NCBI GenBank assembly: GCA_964016875.1
Contig: OZ024724.1
Location: 10,898,501-10,962,500 of the forward strand
Direction of reading: 5' to 3'
Length of the DNA: 64,000 bases
DNA from: Fallopia convolvulus
Taxonomy: Eukaryota > Streptophyta > Magnoliopsida > Caryophyllales > Polygonaceae
Every line of letters begins with the position of its first letter. Within the stretch, counting starts at the first letter, position 1. Below are positions 32,124 to 42,702 of this stretch, piece by piece. Below the pieces are notes generated by a model. That model searched no databases. It was not told the DNA's origin and was given only the letters and a program-made list of their open reading frames with translations. Made by a program: the position numbers and the translations under genes.

Positions 32124-33644
32124 TTCTCCTCCTTTGCAAATGCTTCAAGGTGTCCAAGTTAGTTTCTCTTTCCTTTCTCGTTACTTTATTAATCAATGGG
32201 GACATTGATGTTTAAGTATGGGGTGGTTTGGGAGATTAATTCTTTGAGTCATATGTTGTCTTGTGTTTTGATTGATGTATGTGTTTATGTTTAGCATTGT
32301 TTGAGTCTTGTTTGAGTCTTTTTCTTTTTAATTTTAGATGGATAAATGCCCTATTTCTTAGATGTTCTAGGATGGAAATTGCTTGCATCATCATGTAAAA
32401 CCTATGACATGGTTCAAGAATTGCCTAAATCATGATCTTGCTTTTTTAATTTTGAGCTTATAATGGATATTGAGCAGGCATATTTCTAAGTGAAAGCAAT
32501 CCAACAAAAATTGAACCTAAGTGAGATTTTATTGCCTATAAAGGATGTACATTTTTACTTCTTTCTCTTTCATGTGTGAATTACTCTTCCAAATGCAATT
32601 TACCACTTGACAATGGCATGGTTATTTTAAACTTGAGACCAATGGAGATATGCTCATTACTTGATTAAATCAAATGATTTTGAACTTATTTTTATAAGCC
32701 TATTGTATTCCTTTTCCTACCCATACATGATCCCTCTGTTTGTAGCCCCTTAGTTTGAGCTTAAAGCGTATTTCTAGCTCCACAAAAAAATTCCCTAGCC
32801 ATGATAACCTTGACCCCTTTGATCCGGGAATTAGGATTTAGAAGAAATTGTTGAAGATTGTTATAGTTTGATTGGGTGAAAACAAAGTGATTGAGGAAGG
32901 TAGATAAAGAGTGTTGTCTTTGGAAAATTAAAAATATGAAGTGTTTTGGGCTCGAAGTGCACATCAATAGGTCGTCACAAACCCAAAGAAGGTCGGTACC
33001 GACCCCCCTTAAAAAAAAAAAAAAAAAAAAAAACGGGGATAGTCATGTAATAAGTACAAGAGTCCAAGGCCTTCAAAGTATGAAGAAAGACAATAATAAT
33101 AGGTGAAAAGGGAAGTGCATTGAAAAGTTTTAAGTGTTTGGTGATTGTAAGAGGAAAGATTGTTGGTTAAGTGATGTGTAGTCTAGGAGTTTTGATTCCC
33201 GGATTAGTTAGCACCACAAGGCCAAAATATTTCCATACCTTTTGAATTACCAAGCCCCATTGAAACCCAGCCGAATGGAGACTTCTTTGAAGTTTTTCAT
33301 TGAGCCCCCTAAGTTCATTTGATGATTTGACTTGTTTTGACTTCATCGGTGGAGAGTTTGTTGATATAAGTTCCATTGACTATGAGGTTTTTTGTTTGGA
33401 ATTTAAGTCGAGTGATTATTGCTATACCCTAAACACTTTGAGAGTTGAGTGAGACACTTTCCTTGGTGAGGTTGGATTGTGATTGCTTGGAAATGTTCAT
33501 GTGTGCTATGATGTGGAAGTTGTTTGCTCATTATTCTACTTGTGCTTCTTTTTCTATAAAGGTGATTTTCGAAGTTTTGTTGATTGGTATTGATGCATGT
33601 TAAGTGATTGCTTGAGGACAAGCAAGTCTAAGTATGGGATATTT
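32124..33644 (+). other. A1 3' untranslated region
   Basis: It is AT-rich without a gene. It includes a perfect GGTCGGTACCGACC palindrome at 32991-33004 followed by 23 consecutive A at 33011-33033, and ends with GGACAAGCAA...AAGTATGGGA just before the LTR, the presumed plus-strand primer. The last ~450 bp match A0 1508-1995. Confidence 0.7.
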
Positions 33645-35115
33645 TGATGTCGCACTTTTTAGTTGGTTTTTGTGGGTAGTTTTCTAGCTAGGTTGAGTCT
33701 TTTCTAGGTTTATTGTGTTGTTTTGCATATAATTCCGACCCTCTTTGGAGAATTGGAGTCGTTTGTGCTTGTTTGTTGTTTTTGTAGGTATTTGAAGCGT
33801 TGAGGAGGAGATATCCCGAGTTTTTCAAGCTTTCTAGGAGGTGGTGTTAGAGTTGTCTTTTTGGTAATGTTGATAGAAGGATGAGAATCGGTGCAATTGA
33901 AGGTTTGATGATTCCAAGGTGAAGATTTCAAGATCAAGATGCTTTAAAAAGGAGCTAAAGGAAGTCTTAGAAGGCCAGAGTTATTAAAGAAGGAACATTG
34001 AAGAAGAACCAAGCTTTGGAGCAAGTTTCGAGCAAAGAAGTGAAGAAATCAAGTGCCGATGAGGTCGGTGATGACCCACTCTGGGTCGGTACCGAGTGCC
34101 TCCGTGTCTAAGCGAAAATAAACTAGCGCCTTAAGTTAGGTTTTAGTAAATGTTTTATTTATGGGCCTTTTTAAGATAGAATTTAGTTTCCTTATGAAGA
34201 CATTCCTACCACTATCTAAGGTTCTTTTAGGGTTAATTTTTAGGGGGAGCGCTTTTGGAGAGACGGAACGAGTTTGCAAGTTTGCTTTCTAGGGTTAACT
34301 CTTATTCCAAGCTCTTGGACGATTTTAAGAGAGACTTGGAGGTTTTCTTGAGATTTGTAAGTTGTCTTTTCAATTGAAGTTTGTTTGGTTTTTAATTATG
34401 TCTTCTGTTTTATTTATGGATGTTGATTGCGTGATGGATCGTGAGTAGTCTATTTTTCTAGGTTCGGGGTGAAACCCAACGAGTTGTGCATAAGTAAAGC
34501 ATGAATCTTTGAATAAACCATTATTTTTAATCTCTATCCTTCATTCTTCTTGTTTGTTATCAATTCCTTGATGAAAGTTAAGATATGTTCATGTTTATAA
34601 TTGAATCAAAAGATGAAATTGTGAATTTGGATAATATTTGGGTGAAAGCGAAAGTTAAACCCTTTAGAAAACAAGAAGGGTTGCAAGTTTAGATATTTAC
34701 GAAAGTTAGGATTTATGCTTGATTATTCATGACGAAAGTCATTCATGGGATTATTTTTGGTTGATTTTATGTTTGTATGCATAGCTTGTTGTGGTGAATC
34801 CTTTGCTCTAGATTTCTTTTAATTTGATTTTTTGAATTTTATTTGTTACCTGGATAGGTCGGTGACGACCCCCCTTAGGTCGATACCGCGCTCTCAGTCC
34901 TTTTCTGTTTTTCCGGTATTTTTTTGTCGTGTGTAGATCGTCTCCGACCTAGTGTGGGTCGGTACCGAGCACCTGCTGCGTGTGTTTTGCTTTGTTTTGT
35001 TTTAATTTTAGTAGGATTAATAGCTACTTCTAATTCCCGTGGACGAACCTGACTCCCCTTTACACAGTGGGGTCTTTATTATAAATTTATTTGTTGTCAA
35101 GAAACCCTTCCAACA
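33645..35115 (+). repeat. A1 3' LTR (1471 bp)
   Basis: It pairs with 4256-5738. It carries GGTCG palindromes at 34063-34076, 34084-34096 and 34857-34870 and further ones near 34880-34970. Its TATA is changed to TATCTAAG near 34213. Confidence 0.92.
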
Positions 35116-35120
35116 CCAAC
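35116..35120. repeat. A1 target site duplication, right copy (CCAAC)
   Basis: It matches 4251-4255. Copia C sequence (pol-ORF3 gap) resumes here. Confidence 0.9.
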
Positions 35121-35243
35121 TTGTACGGTTATTGCCTTAGACTAGTAACAAGGTAAAATGAAAGCAATTATTCCTAAAGTTCCCCATCATGCATTTCAAT
35201 GTAAACTAACCAAGTATTGAGGGAATAACAAATAGGGACTTGT

Positions 35244-38200
35244 TTAATTTAGAGTTATCACCCCTAGAAGCATTCTGAGACGGTGGTAGGGACGTCTGTC
35301 TAAAGCATTAGTGAGAATTTCTGCAATTTGCTCTTCAGTTCTATAGTATTCCATAGAGATGTTCCCATGCTCAACATTGTCACTCAAGAAATGATGCATA
35401 ATGTCTATATGCTTGGTACGTGAATGATGAACATGATTTTTAGAGATGTTAATGGCTCTTGTGCTATCACACCTAATGGGAATTGGGCCAACGGTCATAC
35501 CGTAATCCTGAAGTTGGTACTTATTCCATAGAACCTGGGAACATCAGGAGGCGGCTGCCACATATTCTGCTTCTGCTGTGGAGAGTGCCACCGAGTTCTT
35601 CTCCTTTGATCCGCATGAGACTAGACATGACCCTACGAACTGGGCCATTCCAGAAGTGCTTTTTCTATCAACCAGATGCCCAAAAAAATCTGCATTTGAG
35701 TGTGCAATGAGCTCAAGGGAATTGTTCCTTGGATACCAAAGGCACAAGTTGTCGTTCCCTTTGAGGTACCTGAAAATTCTCTTCACCGCTTTCAGGTGTG
35801 ATTCATTGGGGTTACCTTTAAAATGTGCATGTAGGCACATAGAGAACATAGTGTCAAGTCTACTAGCAGTTAATTAAGTAGAGAAGAGACTCAATCATAC
35901 CTTGAAAATTCCTTTGGTCCACACTGATACATGTTTCATTTGTATTTAGCCTTGAGTTTGGTGAAATGGGAGTGTCGATGGGCCTAGACTGCTGTATTCC
36001 ATATTTCACTAGCATCTCACTAATGTATTTTTGTTGATGAATCCTTGTTCCCTACTTGGTTTGAGAGATTTGAAGTCCCAAGACGAACGTCAGTTCCCCT
36101 ATGAGGCTCATCTCAAATACACTATTCATCAAGTTCTTAAACTTTTCAACAAGAGATTCCTTAGTAGCACCGAATACAATATCATCAACATAAACTTGGA
36201 CATTTAAAATATCTTTTGATTCTTTCTTAAGGAAAAGAGTTTTGTCTATGGAACCACGAAGATATCCGTGGGATAAGAGAAATCGAGCAAACCTGTCGTA
36301 CCAGGCTCTGGGAGCTTGTTTGAGGCCATACATAGCCCTTTCCAAGAAGTAGACATGGTTTGAGAAATTCTCATCTTCGAAACTGGGTGATTGAGCCACA
36401 TAGACTTCTTCCTAGATACAGCTTGAAGCCTTTGTGGGTTGCATAGGCAATAAGGAGTTGAATGGCTTCAATCCTCGCAACTGGTGCAAAGGCTTCATCG
36501 TAGTCGATTCCTTCCTCTTGTTTGATGAGCCACCAGGCGAGCCTTGTTCCTAGCCACAACCCCAGTGTCATTGAACTTATTTTTGAAGACCCATCGAGTT
36601 CCTATGATGTTCTTGTTCTTGGGCAAGGGAACTAGCTTCCATACTTTGTTCCTTTCGAACTGATGAAGCTCTTCTTGCATGGATAGGATCCAATCTAGAT
36701 CTTTTAGAGCTTCCTTGATGCTCTTAGGCTCCATCAATGAGACAAAGGCGTTCAAGGCACAAAAGTTGTGGAGAGAGGAATGGGTTGCACACCTTTATCA
36801 TAGGAAGTAATGATGTTATCGATGGGATGATCCTTCCTTTGGTGGTAGTTCCTAGTTTGAATGTTGGTGACGTCAAGTTGTTCCCTTGTTTCTTCCTCTT
36901 CTTGGTCTTGAAGTTCCTCTTCATGGGAAGAGTTGTTTTCAACTACTTCGCTGAGGGTTTCTTCATCAAGATTTTCTTTGTTGTTCCCCCTAGACACTTG
37001 ATTCTGGTATGTTTTCTTCTTGGGGAACAAGAGTATTAGATTGAGAGGCATCTTGAGGTTAACCTATTGTGGAGGGAACTTCAAAAGAGTCATGATCAGT
37101 TTGATGTTGGACTCCTTTGTTGTTATCTGGTTGTGGGGTTCCCACATGGATAGTCTTCATCTTCCTTCCTTGGCTCATCATCCTCATCGTCTTCTTCCTG
37201 TCTCACCAGTTTGAACAGAGTTCCCTTTCCTTGAGACTATGTTCGTATCTTCACAAATTGCTTGTTGAAGATGACGTGGATGCTTTCCTCGATCTTTTTT
37301 GTCTTTTTTTCTGGAGACCCTGTACGCCTTGCTTTGCGAGGAGTATCCTAGGAAGATCGCTTCGTCAGTCGTTGGATCAAACTTCCCAAGATTTTCTTTG
37401 CCATTATTGTGGATGAAGCATTTGCACCCAAAGGTTCAAAGACGGGAAATGTTGGGCTTCCTACCCTTGATCAGCTCGTATGATGTCTTCTTGATCATGG
37501 GCCTGATCATTGCTCGATTTTGAATGTATGTAGATGTGGAGATACCCTCGGCCCAAAAGCTTTTGGAAACTTTACTTTCGAGCATCATGGTTCAAGCCAT
37601 GTCTTCTAGAGTCCTGTTCTTCCTTTCAACAACTCCATTTTATTGAGGCGTTCGTGGAGCCGAAAAGTTGTGAGAGACTCCATGGTCGTCACAAAACTTG
37701 AGGAACTCCAAGTTTTTGAACTGAGTTCCGTGATCAGATCTTATGGCCTTGAGCTTCAATCCCATGCTAACTTGCATCCTTCTAATGAAGGGCTCAAATT
37801 CCTTGAATGCATCTGATTTGGATCTCAAGAAAATAACCCATGTAAATCTTGAAATATCATCAATTAACACATACATGTACCTTTTACCACAATAGTTGGT
37901 TGTTTGCATAGGGCCACAAAGATCCATGTGAAACAGTTCCAAGGGCCTTGTTATGCTCACCACCTTCTTTGGCTTGAAGGAACTCCGATTTTGCTTGTGT
38001 GGATGCACGCTTCACAGAGCTTGACTCCCTCAATGTTGATCATTGGAAGGCCAATGACTTGGTCCTGTATATACAACTTCATAATTCGATTTATGCCTGC
38101 GTGACCCAACCTCTTATGCCAGAGTTTTGTGTCATCATGGGAGCTTGCAAGCTACTGTCTATCACATAGACATTGTTGGACCTCTTCCCTCTTAAGATGA

Positions 38201-38460
38201 TTTTTCCCTTGATCACATATCTGAGATACACTCATTAGATTGTACCCCAGATCCTTCACCAGATTGACATTTCTTATCTTGATTGACTTGCTCAGTAGTA
38301 CTTCTCCTGTTCCTATGATTTCTCCTTTATTCTTGTTGCCAAAGGACACATGACCTTTTTCGACTTGTGTGTGGAGTGAGGTGAGATTGTCTTTGTTCCT
38401 AGTCATATGATTTGAACAATCACTATTTATGACCCATGTTTTGTTCCCCCTCACTGCCAT
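35244..38460 (-). pseudogene. C pol (degenerate copia polyprotein)
   Basis: Fragments follow S1 pol in order: protease with INSDCSNHMT (the usual DSG is NSD), integrase HMDLCGP and IRSDHGTQF, RT VQVYVDDIVFG at about 36200, and RNase H TAEAEY and FTNALDRR-like end near 35260. There are at least eight frameshifts or stops and some short deletions (for example near 38170 and 36410). The protease start joins gag directly at 38460/38461 without the 889-nt segment. It is an old, inactive copy. Confidence 0.85.
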
Positions 38461-39529
38461 CTCATTGGGTTGTTCCTCAGTGGTCTCCCCTACAACCATT
38501 GCACACATGCATGTCTCGGTGTGCCCAAGATTCAGGATCATCGTCCTCGTCGTCACTCTAGGTTGCGATATAGGACTTCTTCCCTGGTTTCCTGTCGTCA
38601 ATTCCTTGTGGTCAACACATGGTAAAGTGCCCCTTTTTGTAGCACTTGTAATAAGTGACGTCAACGAGATCCTTCTCCGTGGGCTTGCTTTGGGAACTCT
38701 GACCCCTTTGTGTGTTCCCATGACCTTTCTTGAACTTGCCCTTGTTGTACAAAGATCTAAGGGCCTTGGTGACAAGAACGAGTTCCTCATCTTCGTCCTC
38801 TTCTAACTCCTCGTATTGTTCTTGAACAGGCTTGAGCATCTTTTCCAATTTTAGGGCAATCCCTTTGTGTACCCTTTCCTACTCCTTGTCATCTTACTTC
38901 CTCTTCTCATGTCTCACGTGTTTTCCAAGAACTTGGTGAAGCATGAGATTTATGTTCTCTGTATTCTCTTTGAAAATGGTCCTCTCGTTAGCTCATTCTC
39001 CAGTGAGGTTGTTGAAGAGTTGTTGAACCTTCATTTTGTCGGTGATTTCTTGTTTGGTGATTCCAAGTCCAGTAAGCTTGGTACATCGGGCCTCAAAGCG
39101 AGACTGGTAGTTGTCAGATTCACCCATCTCCATTCGGAAGTTAAAGAACTCCCTTCTAGCATTCATTTGGAGATCCTCTCTGAGATCAGAATTGTCGATA
39201 TGCATCTGTTGGATGGCTTCCCACATATCCTTCGATGTTTCTAGGTTTTCCACCTTGTCACAGTCTTGTTCCAACATGGCATTTTTGTGGTATTGTTTGG
39301 CTTTGAAGTTTGACTCCATGCACTTCCATTCGTTTTGCCCCCACTAGGAGAAATCATCTCGAATGGTTGGGTCCACCTCGAAGTTTCCTACTTCAATGAC
39401 ACACCAAGCTTGAAAGTCATGACTACGCATCCAGTCCTTCATGTTGTGTTGACAGTTTTCGAACCTTCTAGGGATAAGCCTTGGAGTCTTGTTGTTCCCA
39501 TGTCTGACTTGAGTGAGTTCTTGAGACAT
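38461..39529 (-). pseudogene. C gag (degenerate)
   Basis: The start ATG is at 39527-39529 (MSQELTQV). Then FENCQHNMKDW, FQAWCVIE, YHKNAMLEQDCD, QSRFEARCTKL and a decayed knuckle (YYKCYKKGHF). The frame passes in phase from ...EEQPNE straight into MAVRGN of the protease. Stops lie near 39345 and 38990. Confidence 0.8.
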
Positions 39530-39571
39530 CTTATAACCTGTGAAACTAGCACAGAAATCTAGAGCATACAT

Positions 39572-39583
39572 GCTTTGATACCA
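39572..39583 (-). promoter_or_regulatory. C primer binding site (one change)
   Basis: The minus strand reads TGGTATCAAAGC against the initiator tRNA-Met complement TGGTATCAGAGC. Confidence 0.75.
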
Positions 39584-39585
39584 AT

Positions 39586-40545
39586 TGTTGGATTAAACTA
39601 TATTAGTAAGAGCTTGGGAACTAGCGTTTAGGCTGTTCCCAAGGCAGCGGAAGTAAACAATCATAAGTAACACAAGTAAAAAAAGACACAATTCCTTTAT
39701 GGAGGAACCCCCCACGACAACCAACTAGTTGTGTGGGTAAGCCTCTACCTCCGCTTGGAGGACTGTTCCTTAGTTACAACAGGCAAGACTTACACTTCTC
39801 TGTTCCTAGCAATCTCCTAACTCTAGCGAAACTAGCAAGTCTTCTCAACCTAGTTCCTAAGCGAATAGCTCAACTAAACATAAATAAACCGAACCTTACA
39901 CCTTAAGCTCACTGTCACAATTCCCTTACTCCTGAGAACCAGGATTCCCCGTCGCCGAGATCAAACAGTCTTCGCCGGGGACTTCTCTTCAATGCTTCAT
40001 ATGTTTTTCCTGTTCTTTGTTTGCAGTTTTGAGTTCTTGGAGAAGTGTTTATTCCAAGCATTATTCATTGGCTTATATAGTTGATTGCGCTTGGGCTAAT
40101 ATCTTCATTTTCATTGATGCCCAAAATGCCCCTTGTCTTGCACGCCAAGTCTTCCAATCTACACATGTGAATTGATTTGAAATTATTCAACTTCAAGTGT
40201 CAATCTGACTGTTGGATCACTCGTCCTAGTCTGTTCCTCAGACTGTGCCTCCGTTTTGTCCAGGACAAGATCCCGCGATTTGCGCTGCAGGGTCTATCTT
40301 CACATGTGAGTTCCCATATGCGGCGAACTGCTCTTTTCTGAGTTCCTTTTATAGGAACTTGCTTTCATATACTCATGAGTTCCGTTTGTGTCCCTTTTTA
40401 GGAAGGTCTTCGTTTGACTTGAAGTTCCCTTGAAATACTTGAGCATAAAACGTTAGTTCCCATATAGCGTTTGTTATTATCAAAACTGAAGATGACATTG
40501 TTGTTTGAATGTTGTGGAACCAGAGTTCCTAACACCGTCCCAATA
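39586..40545 (-). repeat. C 5' LTR (about 960 bp)
   Basis: It begins TGTTGGAT on the plus strand, ends CCCAATA (CA changed to TA), and aligns along its length with the S1 and S2 LTRs, though more diverged. GTTCCC hexamers are present. Confidence 0.85.
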
Positions 40546-41286
40546 GATTAAAACCAAGAAAGAAAGTAGGTATAATAAGAAATTGAATTAACGCTACCTT
40601 TGACTTGCAATAACAATGCACCCCTTATCAAATATCATAAAAATAACGTGGTGCCTGTTGTAAATATACCTTAAGTTATAAGGTTGAATGTAACCTTAGG
40701 ATACTCTTTGACCAATTAACTCTCCTATTCAACTCTCCATTAAGCATACATATGTAATGTTTTGGGAAATATAACACGTAAACGCATTATATGCTATAAT
40801 GAGGGAGCTCTGGTCAAAAACCTGTTTAAACACGTTCATTCGCAAATAATAAGGGCTTTATGAATAGAAATAGCAAATGAACTAGTAATCAAGTAGAGAA
40901 AGAGGTATGAATTCAAAATAGTGAAATAAGATTGCAATTGCACTGTTGCGAGTTACTCCTTATGATTCAGGATACCAATGATAAGTCGTAGACATATTAA
41001 TTGATAAAACAATAGATATCGAAATAAATAGGCAAAAATATAGAATAACAAGGATAAACTTCACTATGATTCCGTTCAGATCTTGAAGAACGATTGAGGA
41101 GCACAACATAGAGAAGATGAAGAGCGAAATAGCTTTTGAGATTGTGGATAAATAATCGAAGAATAAAAATACAATTGTAAGTAGCTTTTGTCGTCGAGAG
41201 AGAGTGTGTGAGAGTCCGTCCGAGAGGAAGTCGCTTTGCGGGTGTTCTTCCTCCCCTTTTATAGGCTTACATTCTGTTCATTTATG
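40546..41286 (-). other. Host of C and S2; possible LTR end and leader of an outer element D
   Basis: There is no gene. On the minus strand there is a CCTATAAAAGGGG promoter-like box (41255-41265), a CT-rich leader, then CTTATCA followed by TTGGTATCCTGAA (about 40968-40984), which resembles an LTR end plus primer site although only TGGTATC matches the usual one. The remaining 40546-40965 is AT-rich and unrecognised. Confidence 0.4.
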
Positions 41287-41291
41287 ATTAT
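41287..41291. repeat. S2 target site duplication, left copy (ATTAT)
   Basis: Repeated at 52352-52356. Confidence 0.9.
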
Positions 41292-42350
41292 TGTTGGATC
41301 GTAATCGGTTAGCAGTGAGCTTGGGAACTGGCAATTAAGCTGTTCCCAAGGCAGCGGAAGTAAATAATCGCAAGTAGTAAAAACAGTAAAAGGCACAGTT
41401 CCTTTATAGAGGAACCCCACTACAACCAACTAGTTGTATGGGTAAACCTCTACCTCCGCTTGGAGGATTTTGAATGACTTACTTATATTGATTGCTTTGT
41501 TCCTTAGTTACACAGCCGGATTTACACTTCTCTGTTCCTACAAGTTCTTCCTAACTCTAGCAACACTAGTAAATCCTCTCAACTGAGTTCCTAAGCTCAC
41601 AACAGCAAAACACAAGTAACTCAAACCTTACGCTGACTTCTCAGTTCCCTTGCTCCAGGGAACTTCAGCTTCACCGTCGTCGAGATCACACACTCGCCGG
41701 CGGGGACTTCTCTTCCTTTTCTTTCTTTTCTTTGATGTGGGTGTATGTAAGTTCTGGGAGAAGTACTCAGACCGAGTACTATTCATTTGGCTTTATAGTC
41801 CATTTGTCTTGGGCAGTCGCATCTTTCGTTTCTGTCCTAAATGCCCTTTGCTTGATGCCCAAGTTGTACTTTCTTCACATGTGACTTTGGTTTGAATTAG
41901 GTCAACTTCTTGGATCAATCGGACCGTTGGATGAAGCGTGACAGTCTGATCCTCAGACTGTTCCCTCGGGTTGTCTGAGACAGAATCCCGCGATCTGCGC
42001 TGAACGGTCGTTGTCCTCACATGTGAGTTCCCATGTCATGGGAACTGACTTCTTCAAAGTTCCCTTGATGGAAACTCTTCATCGTTGTAAGCTTGTGTTC
42101 TCTTGATTGTTTCTGGGAGTTCCCACTTCATGGAAACTTTCCTCTTCAGAGTTCCCTTGATGGGAAACTCTTCATTGTGGCCTGCAGTGGCTTTTGGTCA
42201 TTCGTAGGAGTTTTTGGTTGTACCTGTGTTCCTTAGAAATACTTGAACAAACTACATTAGTTCCCTATGGTGTTTGTCATTATCAAAACTTAAGAGAATT
42301 GAATTGTTGATCCGTTGTTTAGAACCAGAGGTCCCAACAACGTCCCAACA
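41292..42350 (-). repeat. S2 3' LTR (1059 bp)
   Basis: It runs TGTTGGATCG to CCCAACA and pairs with 51293-52351. The polypurine tract AAAAAGGGGGAAAT (minus strand) abuts at 42351-42364, with a second tract at about 42590-42605. The stretch 42365-42702 is 3' UTR without other features. Confidence 0.95.
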
Positions 42351-42702
42351 ATTTCCCCCTTTTTGATGATGACAAACCCATCACAAAAATGCAAGTATTT
42401 CAATGAATGATATGTTGATGAGTTCCTAAGTATGATTTTGGGAAGTCACTCTTACTGAAACATTTAGATTTAGGGAGCCACTTTTGGTGAGACACATAGT
42501 TCCTATTAAGCTTTTTATGCAATTGTTCCCCCTTAGCTTATGCGTGGTCTGTGATAACTTAAACTTTTAACTCATCTCGCATTTTTTATCTTTCCCCCTT
42601 TTGACATCATCGAAAACAAGCAAAGCAATATTAGGAAAGAAAGGAACATGCAATCAAAATAAAGACCATTTCATTACTTAAGATAATATGTACAATGGGA
42701 AC

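Larger units (their letters stand above)
4256..35115 (+). mobile_element. A1: Athila-type Ty3/gypsy element with nested insertion
   Basis: LTRs of 1483 and 1471 bp begin TGATGTCGCA and end CCAACA, with a 5-bp target duplication CCAAC. Inside, in order, are a tRNA-Asp primer site, gag (split by G1), protease, partial RT, RNase H, integrase, an Athila env-like ORF and a 3' UTR. Without G1 it would be about 13.3 kb. RT is damaged by replacement of its start with an inverted LTR piece. Stops and frameshifts occur throughout, so it is not autonomous now. Confidence 0.92.
2000..40545 (-). mobile_element. C: old SIRE-like Ty1/copia element, left-truncated and interrupted by A1
   Basis: On the minus strand the order is 5' LTR (39586-40545), primer site, gag, protease-integrase-RT-RNase H, then, after the A1 insertion (4256-35115), the ORF3 leader and ORF3 (to about 2055). 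The 3' LTR is missing because A0 sequence abuts near 2000. Coding parts carry many stops and frameshifts. The family is the same as S1 and S2, but C is clearly older. It lacks the 889-nt gag-pol intron-like segment of S1 and S2. Confidence 0.85.
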
